A stretch of 14,051 nucleotides of DNA from Acidobacteriota bacterium (GTDB lineage Bacteria; Acidobacteriota; Vicinamibacteria; Vicinamibacterales; Fen-181). The stretch lies in assembly GCA_021779795.1 (NCBI GenBank), contig JAJXZZ010000024.1, forward strand, positions 1 through 14,051. Direction: 5' to 3'. The notes beneath the pieces are model-generated. The model was not told where the DNA came from, ran no database searches, and was given only the letters and a program-made list of their open reading frames with translations. Position numbers and translations under genes: made by a program. Below are positions 8,131 through 14,051 of the stretch, one piece after another; the stretch's first letter is position 1, and each line of letters begins with the position of its first letter.

Positions 8131-9800
8131 GAGGCGGCGCCTCCGTCCTTTCCCGACGCCGCGGCCAGCGTCTTGGTGACGATCGTCTGCGCTTCCTCCA
8201 GGATGCGGCGCAGGTGGTCCGCTCCGCGGAAGCTCTCCCCGTAGATCTTGTAGATCTCCTCGGTCCCCGACGGGCGCGCGGCGAACCATCCGCTGCCGGC
8301 GATGACCTTCACCCCGCCGAGGGGCGCGCCGTTGCCCGGCGCGTGCGTGAGGACCTGCTCGATCCGTTCGCCGGCCAGTTCGGTCAGCGTGACCTGCGCG
8401 GGCGAGAGCCTGGCCAACAGCGCCTTCTGATCCGGCGTGGCCGGCGCCTCGACGCGGTCGTAGGCCGGCTCGCCGAATTCGCGCGCGAGGTCGCGGTAGA
8501 TCTCGCCTGGATCGCGGCCCAGCCGGGCGGTGATCTCGGCGGCGAGCAAGGCCGGCACGATGCCGTCCTTGTCGGTCGTCCACACCGAGCCGTCGAGGCG
8601 CGCAAACGAGGCCCCCGCGCTCTCTTCGCCGCCGAACCCCAGCGAACCGTCGAGCAGGCCGCCAACGAACCACTTGAAGCCCACCGGCACCTCGTAGAGC
8701 GTCCGGCCCAGCTTCGCGGTCACGCGATCGATCATCTGGCTGCTCACCACCGTCTTGCCGATGGCCGCGTCCCGGCGCCACCGCGGCCGGTGCTGGAGGA
8801 GGTAGGAGATGGCCGCCGACAGGTAATGGTTGGGCGGCAGCAACCCCGCGCTGCGCGTCACGATGCCGTGCCGGTCGTGGTCGGTGTCGCAGGCCCACGC
8901 GACGTCGAAGCGGTCCTTGATGTCGATCAGCCGCTGCATCGCGTAGGGCGACGAGGGGTCCATGCGGATCCGGCCGTCCCAGTCCACCGTCATGAACCGG
9001 AAGGTCGGATCGACGACGTCGCTGACGACGGTGAGGTTCAGGCCGTAGCGGTCGGCCAGGGGCGCCCAGTAGTGGACCCCGGCGCCGCCCAGCGGATCGA
9101 CGCCGAGGGCGATCGTCACGCCACGAACGGCGTCCATGTCGATCACCTGGCCGAGGTCGCCGATGTACGCCGCCTGGTAGTCGTGCCGATGCGTCGTGCC
9201 GGCGCGAAGCGCCTGCTCGTACGGGATCCGGCGCACCCCCCGAAGACCAACCGCGAGCAACGCGTTGGCCCTGGCCCCAATCCAGTCGGTGATGTCGGCG
9301 TCCGCCGGCCCGCCGCTCGGCGGGTTGTACTTGAAGCCGCCGTCATGGGGCGGGTTGTGCGACGGCGTGATCACGATGCCGTCGGCGAGCCCGCGTCGTC
9401 GCCCGCGGTTGTAGGTGAGGATCGCATGCGAGATGGCGGGCGTCGGCGTGTAGGCGTCCCCCTCGGAGAGCATGACCTCGACGCCGTTGGCCGCGAGAAC
9501 CTCGAGCGCGCTCGCGAGCGCCGGCGCCGAAAGCGCGTGCGTGTCCATCCCGAGAAACAGCGGGCCGTCGATCCGGTGCTGCGCCCGGTAGAGGCAGATC
9601 GCCTGGCTGATGGCGAGGACATGCCGCTCGTTGAACGCCTTGTCGAGCGACGAGCCGCGGTGCCCGGAGGTGCCGAAGGCCACCCGCTGCGCCGGGACCG
9701 ACGGGTCGGGCGCGAGGGTGTAATAGGCGGTGACCAGTTGGGGCACGTCGGCCAGCATGCCAGGCGACGGCGGCTTTCCGGCCAAGGGGCTGATGTTCAT
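8127..9800 (-). CDS. pgm: Phosphoglucomutase (alpha-D-glucose phosphate-specific)
   Basis: A 557-residue cytoplasmic enzyme interconverting glucose-1-phosphate and glucose-6-phosphate, linking glycogen, trehalose and nucleotide-sugar synthesis with glycolysis. All four active-site elements of the alpha-D-phosphohexomutase superfamily are intact: FGTSGHRGS (42-50), the phosphoserine loop TPSHNPPHDGGFKYN with Ser147, the Mg2+ loop DTDHDRHG (305-312), the sugar-binding GGEESAG (390-396) and the phosphate-binding RPSGTEEIYKIYGES (509-523). Length and motif forms match the bacterial Pgm subgroup rather than PgcA/ManB. The start at 9800 is preceded by GAGGAA only three bases away, slightly closer than usual. 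The TPR gene ends 10 bases upstream and the exported Met-rich protein overlaps the stop, so it is the middle of three likely co-transcribed genes. Confidence 0.97.
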   Translation of the reverse strand: MNISPLAGKPPSPGMLADVPQLVTAYYTLAPDPSVPAQRVAFGTSGHRGSSLDKAFNERHVLAISQAICLYRAQHRIDGPLFLGMDTHALSAPALASALEVLAANGVEVMLSEGDAYTPTPAISHAILTYNRGRRRGLADGIVITPSHNPPHDGGFKYNPPSGGPADADITDWIGARANALLAVGLRGVRRIPYEQALRAGTTHRHDYQAAYIGDLGQVIDMDAVRGVTIALGVDPLGGAGVHYWAPLADRYGLNLTVVSDVVDPTFRFMTVDWDGRIRMDPSSPYAMQRLIDIKDRFDVAWACDTDHDRHGIVTRSAGLLPPNHYLSAAISYLLQHRPRWRRDAAIGKTVVSSQMIDRVTAKLGRTLYEVPVGFKWFVGGLLDGSLGFGGEESAGASFARLDGSVWTTDKDGIVPALLAAEITARLGRDPGEIYRDLAREFGEPAYDRVEAPATPDQKALLARLSPAQVTLTELAGERIEQVLTHAPGNGAPLGGVKVIAGSGWFAARPSGTEEIYKIYGESFRGADHLRRILEEAQTIVTKTLAAASGKDGGAAS

Positions 9801-9810
9801 GGGTTCCTCG

Positions 9811-10797
9811 TCACCGCCCCTGCGCCAGCAGGAGGCCGCGGGAGCCGTGCAGGATGGCCGCGTACTCGGGCGGCGGACCTCCGCGACCGGTGCCCGGCGC
9901 CGGATGCTGCGTCTCGACGATGCGGAGGGCTTCGTTGAAATCGGCCAGCGCCTCGTCGGCCCGTCCCGCGTCGGCCAGCACGCGGCCAAGATTGGCGTAG
10001 GCCAGGTCGTTGTCCGGCACGGCCTCCACGGCTCGGCGCCAGAGTGCCTCGCTGTCCTTCCAGTAGCCTGCCTGAACCCTGGCCGCCACGGCGAGGGTCC
10101 AGACGGAGGCGATCAGCAGGCCGACCAGGGGCAGGTCGGTGAATCGGTCCGCCATCGACTGGCTGCCGACCTGCACCAGCCCGGCCACCGGCAGGAGCAT
10201 CACGAGGTACCAGAACCATCCGACGGCGAGATAGGGCCGGGACGATCGCGCCCGAACGACGGCGACCGCCGCCGCCGCATGCGCCAGCCGGTCGCCGACC
10301 GGCACCTCCCGCAGCGTGCTCACCGCCTCCTGCTGCCGCTGCGTCAGGAATGTCACGACGCCGGTGGCCAGGCCGAGCGCGATCCGGTACACGCGCCCGG
10401 TCATGCGCCGAAGCGCGAAGAACAGGAGGAGCGTGGCGCCCGCGGGCAGGGCCAGGCTCGTCAGGTGGTGCCGGCCCGCGTCGAGGCCGAACATCTCCAC
10501 ATCGGCCATGTGGGAGAGCCGCGTCAACGGATGCCGGTAGGAATGGCCGGGATTGGTGAGCGCCCAGCCGACGGTGTCCATCGTCAGCCCCCGCTTCACG
10601 GCCGCGTTGTCGGACACGTAGGCGGGATCGTCCCAGCTCACGAACGCGAAGTGCCTGGCGGGCGCCAACACGGCCAGGTTCAGCGCGACGAGCCGTGCGG
10701 AGAGGCCGACGAGCGCCGCCAGGCGTGACGCCGCCGGGCGCGCGGCCGGAGGGGCCGGCGCAACCCGCTGCGTGGCTGTCGGTCCTGTGGAAGGCAT
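9811..10797 (-). CDS. Shortened TPR/multispanning membrane protein (O-mannosyltransferase TMTC-like), possibly decaying
   Basis: A 328-residue product resembling large bacterial proteins that begin with a GT-C-like membrane domain and end in tetratricopeptide repeats. Recognisable pieces run in order: FVSWDDPAYVSDN (52-64, with the Asp-Asp of the first periplasmic loop), HPLTRLSHMADVEMFGLDAG (89-108), HHLTSLALPAGATLLLFFALRR, then ALGLATGVVTFLTQRQ, RPYLAVGWFWYLVMLLPVAGLVQVGSQSMADRF (187-219), and about one and a half TPR units (251-295). Compared with relatives as I recall them, about 100-150 residues are missing near residue 137 (including the ALHPLHVESVAW region) and about 40 near residue 175, and the TPR tail is very short. 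The frame is intact, so these look like in-frame losses. No good ribosome site precedes the ATG at 10797. It may be non-functional. Confidence 0.7.
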   Translation of the reverse strand: MPSTGPTATQRVAPAPPAARPAASRLAALVGLSARLVALNLAVLAPARHFAFVSWDDPAYVSDNAAVKRGLTMDTVGWALTNPGHSYRHPLTRLSHMADVEMFGLDAGRHHLTSLALPAGATLLLFFALRRMTGRVYRIALGLATGVVTFLTQRQQEAVSTLREVPVGDRLAHAAAAVAVVRARSSRPYLAVGWFWYLVMLLPVAGLVQVGSQSMADRFTDLPLVGLLIASVWTLAVAARVQAGYWKDSEALWRRAVEAVPDNDLAYANLGRVLADAGRADEALADFNEALRIVETQHPAPGTGRGGPPPEYAAILHGSRGLLLAQGR

Positions 10798-10868
10798 CGA
10801 CGAACTATTGTGGCGCTCGCACGGCGGGCGGTCAACGGCCCGCGGCGGACGGCCGCGCGCGAAGAGGA

Positions 10869-10952
10869 CTCAGGGCTCAAGGCTCAAGGCTCAGGGACGA
10901 ACCGCCGCCACGCGTGACAGCCGTCCTTGAGCCCTGAGCCTTGAGCCCTGAG
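10869..10952. repeat. Inverted pair of heptamer arrays (CTCARGG x4 / rc x4) forming a long hairpin
   Basis: The left arm is four heptamers at 10869-10896 (CTCAGGG, CTCAAGG, CTCAAGG, CTCAGGG). The right arm is four reverse-complement heptamers at 10925-10952 (CCTTGAG, CCCTGAG, CCTTGAG, CCCTGAG). The arms are 28 bases apart and pair at 26 of 28 positions, plus an AC/GT extension inward, leaving a 24-base loop. The right arm begins five bases after the nrfD stop codon on the minus strand, so the structure may end or stabilise that transcript; no U-run is seen. Confidence 0.85.
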
Positions 10953-10957
10953 CCTTC

Positions 10958-12148
10958 TCACATGACCGTCGCGTCGCCCTTGCGCGGCTTGGCCGGCCAC
11001 GGCGGCAGCAGCTTCACCAGCACGTAGAGGATCCCGAACGGCAGCAGCATCAGCAGGATGGCCGGCAGCAGCCCCTCGCGCGTCGCCCACTCCATCTTGT
11101 AGGCGGTGTAGCCGAGGAAGCTCTTCGAGAACAGCTGGCCGCCGATGACCACGTTCCACCGCATCGCGAAGATGCCGATGAGCGTCAGCGACCCGGCAAT
11201 CCAGTAGATCCAGGAGCGGACCCTGGGACTCAGCCTCACCAGCTGCACCAGCCCCAGCAGGGCCAGCGGCACCACCGTCCCCACGTAGATCTGGATGATG
11301 ATCTGCGAGACGTAGAGCTTGGTGTGCACCATGAAGTCCAGGGCCCGGAACGACTCGTCGGCCTCGTAGATGCGGTGCACCAGGTCGAGCATTTCGAGCG
11401 AGAAGTCGATGACGAACGCGAAGAACAGGAACCGGGCCATCGTGTCCACGCACGCGATGTCGAACTTCCGCTCGCGCCACCAGGCCGTGAGCATGTAGAG
11501 GAGCATCACGGCGGCGATGCCCGACACGACGGCCGAGAAGATGAACACCACCGGCATCAGCGGCGACGACCACCAGGGGTTCGCCTTGACCGACCCGAAG
11601 ATGAACCCGACGTAGCCGTGCAGCAGGAACGCCGAGGGGATGCCGATGACGGTGATCGCCTTGCCGACGCGGTCGTCGACGGCCAGCGCCTCGGGGCTGA
11701 TGTTGTCGTACCAGAGCGCCATCGCCCCGTAGAGCCACCGCTTCGGCCCGCGCGACGCGCGCCAGGTCAGGACGATGTCCTTGCGGAAGTCGAGCCAGAT
11801 TTCGAGGACGAGGACGACCATCAGGTACCAGAGGTACACGAAGCCGAACATCGCCATGGCCGACGTCGTGTGCGGCGTCAGGTACATCTCGATCGACCGC
11901 TCGGGGTGCCCGAGGTGCAGCTGCAGCGGCAGCGGCGCCACGATCAGGAAGGCCAGGGCGGTCAGCAGCGCGAGGCGGTAGGTCGGCTTGACCGCCTCGA
12001 CGTTGAAGACGCGCTCGAGCGACGCGAGGATGAACGCGCCGGCCACGAGGCCCGTGATGTAGGGGTAGAGCACGATGAGGACGCTCCACTGGAGCTCCAC
12101 CTCGTTGGGGTACATGAACCCCTGGACCGCCGGCAACACGCTTCCCAT
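10958..12148 (-). CDS. nrfD: NrfD/PsrC/DsrP-type quinol-interacting membrane subunit
   Basis: A 396-residue inner-membrane protein with about nine hydrophobic helices, the core of NrfD-family subunits that exchange electrons between the quinone pool and a periplasmic Fe-S partner. Family marks are LHLGHPERSIEMYLTPHTTSAM (77-98; the LGHPER histidine sits in the likely quinone region), HGYVGFIFGSVKANPWW (177-193) and, late in the protein, RWNVVIGGQLF (330-340), a form I associate with the DsrP/HybB branch. The start at 12148 follows a strong AGGAGGAGA that overlaps the ferredoxin stop; the genes are 10 bases apart. No catalytic oxidoreductase follows: the next feature is an inverted repeat and then an unrelated gene. 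The symbol is used at family level only; dsrP-like or psrC-like would be equally fair. Confidence 0.92.
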   Translation of the reverse strand: MGSVLPAVQGFMYPNEVELQWSVLIVLYPYITGLVAGAFILASLERVFNVEAVKPTYRLALLTALAFLIVAPLPLQLHLGHPERSIEMYLTPHTTSAMAMFGFVYLWYLMVVLVLEIWLDFRKDIVLTWRASRGPKRWLYGAMALWYDNISPEALAVDDRVGKAITVIGIPSAFLLHGYVGFIFGSVKANPWWSSPLMPVVFIFSAVVSGIAAVMLLYMLTAWWRERKFDIACVDTMARFLFFAFVIDFSLEMLDLVHRIYEADESFRALDFMVHTKLYVSQIIIQIYVGTVVPLALLGLVQLVRLSPRVRSWIYWIAGSLTLIGIFAMRWNVVIGGQLFSKSFLGYTAYKMEWATREGLLPAILLMLLPFGILYVLVKLLPPWPAKPRKGDATVM

Positions 12149-12158
12149 CGGTCTCCTC

Positions 12159-12929
12159 CTACCTCACCGACCCGTCGAGATCGTTGTAATAGACCTTCGC
12201 GCCCGTCGCCATCTGCGGCTTCAGCACGACCACGTGGTGGTCGAGCAGGAACTGCTGGATCGGGTCGTTCGGGTTCTTCAGGTCGCCCAGCCGCCGCGCG
12301 CCCGTCGGGCAGTTCTCGCAGCAGGCCGTCGTCAGCCCCTTGGTGATCCGCTGGTAGCAGAGCGTGCACTTGTCGGCCGTCATCGTGCGCGGGTCGATGA
12401 ACCGGCAGCCGTACGGGCACGCCTGCACGCAGTAGCGGCAGGCGAGGCAGTAGTCCTTGTCGATGAGCACGACGCCGTCGGGGCTGATGAACGTCGCGCC
12501 GACCGGGCAGACCTGCGTGCACGGCGAGTCCGCGCAGTGGTTGCACAGCTTGGGCACGAAGAAGTGCTTCGCCTTCGGGTCCGAGTCGGGCGCCCCCTTG
12601 AACGGGAACCCGTCGTAGCCGCCGTTGGGCGACTCCACCGTCGGGTGGTCCATGTCGTCGGGATTCACGCGGTACTGCTCGACCCAGGTGCGGAAGTACA
12701 TCGGATCGAGCGGCACGTTGTTCTCCGCCTTGCAGGCGCGCACGCAGCTGCCGCAGCCGATGCACTTGTCGACGTCGATCGCCATCCCCCACCAGTGGTC
12801 GGTCATCGTGTAGTTGGGGGCCGTCTCGGGCTTGCCGGCGACGATCGCCTCCCACGCCACCGAGGCCGAAGCCGAGAGCACCAGGAGCTTGCCGGTATCG
12901 AGCAGGAACTTTCGTCGGTCGAAGGTCAT
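12159..12929 (-). CDS. Tat-exported ferredoxin-like electron-transfer subunit with four [4Fe-4S] sites (NrfC/PsrB/DsrO type)
   Basis: A 256-residue electron-transfer protein. The N-terminus DRRKFLLDTGKLLVLSASASVA is a twin-arginine signal, so it is exported folded with its clusters. Sixteen cysteines form four cluster motifs: C56-C59-C62-C66 (CIGCGSCVRAC), C129-C132-C137-C141 (CNHCADSPCTQVC), C161-C164-C167-C171 (CLACRYCVQAC) and C188-C191 with C203-C207. C175 and C204 are extra. This is the layout of NrfC/PsrB/DsrO/DmsB subunits, which wire an NrfD-type membrane protein to a partner. GGAG lies six bases before the ATG at 12929. Cytochrome gene upstream (13-base gap) and nrfD downstream (10-base gap) make one operon. 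The partner carrying the active site is not in the window. Confidence 0.95.
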   Translation of the reverse strand: MTFDRRKFLLDTGKLLVLSASASVAWEAIVAGKPETAPNYTMTDHWWGMAIDVDKCIGCGSCVRACKAENNVPLDPMYFRTWVEQYRVNPDDMDHPTVESPNGGYDGFPFKGAPDSDPKAKHFFVPKLCNHCADSPCTQVCPVGATFISPDGVVLIDKDYCLACRYCVQACPYGCRFIDPRTMTADKCTLCYQRITKGLTTACCENCPTGARRLGDLKNPNDPIQQFLLDHHVVVLKPQMATGAKVYYNDLDGSVR

Positions 12930-12942
12930 GGCGGCTCCAGTC

Positions 12943-13404
12943 TCAGGAGATCTTCGGGGCGTGCGGGTTGTGGCAGGCCGTGCACTGGCCCTCGGGGGCG
13001 TGGTCGGCCACGACCACCTGCGGGAACCCCTTCGGCCTGTACGGGCTGGCCGAATGGCACCGCGGGCACAGCTGCCGCGAGTCCGGGAGCGCGGGCTTCG
13101 GCTCGCCTCCCGCCTCCGCGTGCGCGAGCAGCGGGCCGTGGCAGGTCTCGCAGCCGATCTGCTCGTGCGGGCTCCCCTTGCGCTGCGCCACGATGTCGGT
13201 GTGGCACTCCTCGCAGGCGGCCCGACCCGCATAGTGCATGGGCAGCGACGCGATCTCGCCCAGCGCCGCCCCGCGGTAGTGGCCGTACTCGCCGAAGCTC
13301 TTCGGCACCATCCACCACCGCAGGATCACGAACGCGACGATGCCCACGAGGAACAGCCCGGCCATGCGAACCAGGTGCACCTTGTTCTTGAACAGATCGC
13401 TCAT
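12943..13404 (-). CDS. Membrane-anchored tetrahaem cytochrome c
   Basis: A 153-residue protein with one N-terminal membrane helix (about residues 12-32, MVPKS after it) that has no obvious cleavage site, so it is probably an anchor with the haem domain outside the cytoplasmic membrane. Four CxxCH haem sites are present: CEECH (64-68), CETCH (85-89), CPRCH (113-117) and CTACH (141-145). Additional histidines at 42, 57, 80, 95, 135 and 148 could give bis-His ligation. The C-terminal GQCTACHNPHAPKIS is typical of cytochrome c3-like multihaem proteins. It is first in an operon with the ferredoxin and NrfD subunits and presumably passes electrons between that membrane module and a soluble periplasmic partner. 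The ATG at 13404 has GAGGAG upstream; a longer frame to 13464 lacks support. It resembles DsrJ in position but has four haems instead of three. Confidence 0.92.
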   Translation of the reverse strand: MSDLFKNKVHLVRMAGLFLVGIVAFVILRWWMVPKSFGEYGHYRGAALGEIASLPMHYAGRAACEECHTDIVAQRKGSPHEQIGCETCHGPLLAHAEAGGEPKPALPDSRQLCPRCHSASPYRPKGFPQVVVADHAPEGQCTACHNPHAPKIS

Positions 13405-13439
13405 CGAGAGCTCCTCGGCCGATGACCACGCGCTCGGGC

Positions 13440-13451
13440 CCCGCATGCGGG
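13440..13451. promoter_or_regulatory. Perfect 12-bp palindrome in the cytochrome operon leader
   Basis: CCCGCATGCGGG is fully self-complementary and lies between the predicted -10 box (13489-13494) and the cytochrome start codon (13404). It could be an operator for a dimeric regulator, or a small stem in the leader RNA. A palindrome of this length can also arise by chance in such GC-rich DNA. Confidence 0.25.
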
Positions 13452-13488
13452 CGCACACCCGCACGGATCGTCCGCGCGACTAGCGGAA

Positions 13489-13517
13489 AATGTAATGAAG
13501 TCCCGTGCCGGTTGCAA
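13489..13517 (-). promoter_or_regulatory. Sigma-70-like promoter for the cytochrome-ferredoxin-NrfD operon
   Basis: On the minus strand TTGCAA (13517-13512), a 17-base spacer and TACATT (13494-13489) form a good -35/-10 pair in an AT-richer pocket of otherwise GC-rich DNA. Transcription would begin near 13482, leaving a leader of about 78 bases before the ATG at 13404. Confidence 0.5.
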
Positions 13518-13675
13518 GCAATCATGTTGCCAGGCCGCCGACCGCGTCGGTCACGCGGCCGAACAGGCCGCATATCGGCGGTCCACGACGCCGCCCCCCG
13601 TTGCGCGGCCTCGCCGCCGCGCGCGTGCCGACGGAATTCCGGCAGCCCGCTCGAGCCTCGCGACGCGGCGAAGCC

Positions 13676-13703
13676 TTGACCTGGCGCGGGCCTGAGGTAT
13701 CAT
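13676..13703 (+). promoter_or_regulatory. Sigma-70-like promoter for the right-edge propeller gene
   Basis: TTGACC (13676-13681), a 16-base spacer and TATCAT (13698-13703) match the sigma-70 consensus well. Transcription would start near 13710, about 48 bases before the ATG at 13758. Confidence 0.55.
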
Positions 13704-13757
13704 GCGCGCGGCAATCCACGCCACCCAACCGCGTCTCACTCCCGAAAGGACCAGGTG

Positions 13758-14051
13758 ATGACTCCACGATCCCGTGCGCGCCTGCTGGCCGCCTCCGCCG
13801 CGTGCGCCTGCCTGTGCTGGGCGGGCGTCTCGGCCCAGGCCCCGCCGCGCGTGCCGCAGGCCCAGGCGCCGGCCCGCACGGTCGAGGCCGTGACGTCGGC
13901 CGCGCTCAACCAGTCCGACGACCCCCTGCTCGCGCCCTTCCGGTTCCGCTCCATCGGCCCCGCCAGCATGGGCGGGCGCATCGACGACATCGCTGTGGTC
14001 GAGAGCGACCCCTCGACCATCTACCTCGGCTTCGCCACCGGCGGCATCTGG
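13758..14051 (+). CDS. Secreted beta-propeller (BNR/sortilin VPS10-like) protein, 5' part only
   Basis: Ninety-eight codons are visible before the right edge. The product starts with a signal peptide (RARLLAASAACACLCWAGVS, cleavage near the following AQA), then a Pro/Ala-rich linker. From residue 61 comes FRFRSIGPASMGGRIDDIAV and DPSTIYLGFATGGIW. This is the first blade of the long exported propeller proteins, about 1,000 residues, annotated as glycosyl hydrolase BNR repeat or VPS10/sortilin-like; they are abundant in Acidobacteriota, and the link to glycosyl hydrolysis is unproven. The ATG at 13758 follows AAAGGA at 13745-13750; an in-frame GTG directly before it is a less likely start. It is transcribed away from the respiratory operon, from a good promoter at 13676-13703. 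The function of the intact protein cannot be judged from this piece. Confidence 0.82.
   Translation, partial: MTPRSRARLLAASAACACLCWAGVSAQAPPRVPQAQAPARTVEAVTSAALNQSDDPLLAPFRFRSIGPASMGGRIDDIAVVESDPSTIYLGFATGGIW

Larger units (their letters stand above)
13405..13757. other. 353-base divergent intergenic region
   Basis: No convincing gene is present; the short open frames here have no recognisable product. It holds two opposed sigma-70-like promoters (listed separately), the leader of the cytochrome operon with a 12-base perfect palindrome CCCGCATGCGGG at 13440-13451, and the leader of the propeller gene with its ribosome site. Between the promoters, about 13520-13675 is GC-rich with nothing else I can identify. 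Confidence 0.7.

Noticed and set aside
7207..8898. 563-codon frame running through pgm into the exported Met-rich protein
   Set aside because: The upstream half is pgm read in the wrong frame. The real protein starts with a signal peptide at 8130 and overlaps the pgm stop by ATGA.
12943..12958. Selenocysteine or frameshift linking the cytochrome and the ferredoxin
   Set aside because: Both genes have their own ribosome sites and intact ends separated by 13 bases; nothing suggests recoding.
13405..13464. Longer N-terminus for the tetrahaem cytochrome
   Set aside because: The added residues (MRVCARMRGPSAWSSAEELS) precede a strongly supported ATG with GAGGAG upstream and would put a charged segment before the membrane anchor.
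13736..14020. 94-codon minus-strand frame at the right edge
   Set aside because: It is antisense to the propeller gene, which has a promoter, ribosome site, signal peptide and recognisable first blade.

Overview
This is a very GC-rich bacterial window with 13 protein-coding genes (two cut by the window edges) and no RNA genes, integrases, transposases or CRISPR array that I can see. Two signs suggest a Gram-negative from the Acidobacteriota, possibly the Vicinamibacteria branch: the secreted beta-propeller (sortilin/BNR-like) gene at the right edge, and the TPR membrane protein of a type abundant in that phylum. This placement is an inference, not a demonstration.

Left block (1-4231, minus strand), in transcription order: a Ldh/malate-type dehydrogenase (4231-2966), an L-2-hydroxyglutarate oxidase whose start overlaps the dehydrogenase stop (2969-1764), a rho-independent terminator (1720-1740), citrate synthase gltA (1655-315), and the start of a chromate-transporter-family gene (302 to the edge). 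The first two genes read as a malate-type dehydrogenase coupled to the enzyme that clears L-2-hydroxyglutarate, a known side product of malate dehydrogenases. The terminator makes gltA-chrA a separate unit.

Centre-left (4232-7092, plus strand): a divergent intergenic region carries about nine copies of an 8-bp repeat that end just before the start codon of a sodium:solute symporter (4508-6010). That gene overlaps by ATGA with a secreted MetX-like alpha/beta hydrolase (6007-7092). A strong hairpin at 7107-7142 lies in the convergent gap that follows.

Centre-right (7207-10797, minus strand): a shortened TPR/membrane protein that seems to have lost internal segments, then phosphoglucomutase pgm, then a Met-rich exported protein, probably an outer-membrane beta-barrel, overlapping pgm by ATGA.

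Right block (10869-13404, minus strand): a compact three-gene respiratory module made of a membrane-anchored tetrahaem cytochrome c, a Tat-exported four-cluster ferredoxin and an NrfD/PsrC/DsrP-type quinol-interacting membrane protein. No catalytic subunit is in the window. Its order matches the JOP part of the dsrMKJOP cluster. Directly after the last stop codon is an inverted pair of heptamer arrays able to form a roughly 30-bp hairpin. Divergent sigma-70-like promoters at 13489-13517 and 13676-13703 serve the respiratory operon and the truncated propeller gene at the right edge.

I did not find an unmistakable undescribed system. The best candidates for a second look are the orphan tetrahaem/ferredoxin/NrfD module, the dehydrogenase plus L2HG-oxidase pair with a Cys-rich N-terminal extension, the internally deleted TPR gene, and the two kinds of short-unit repeat placed at gene boundaries.
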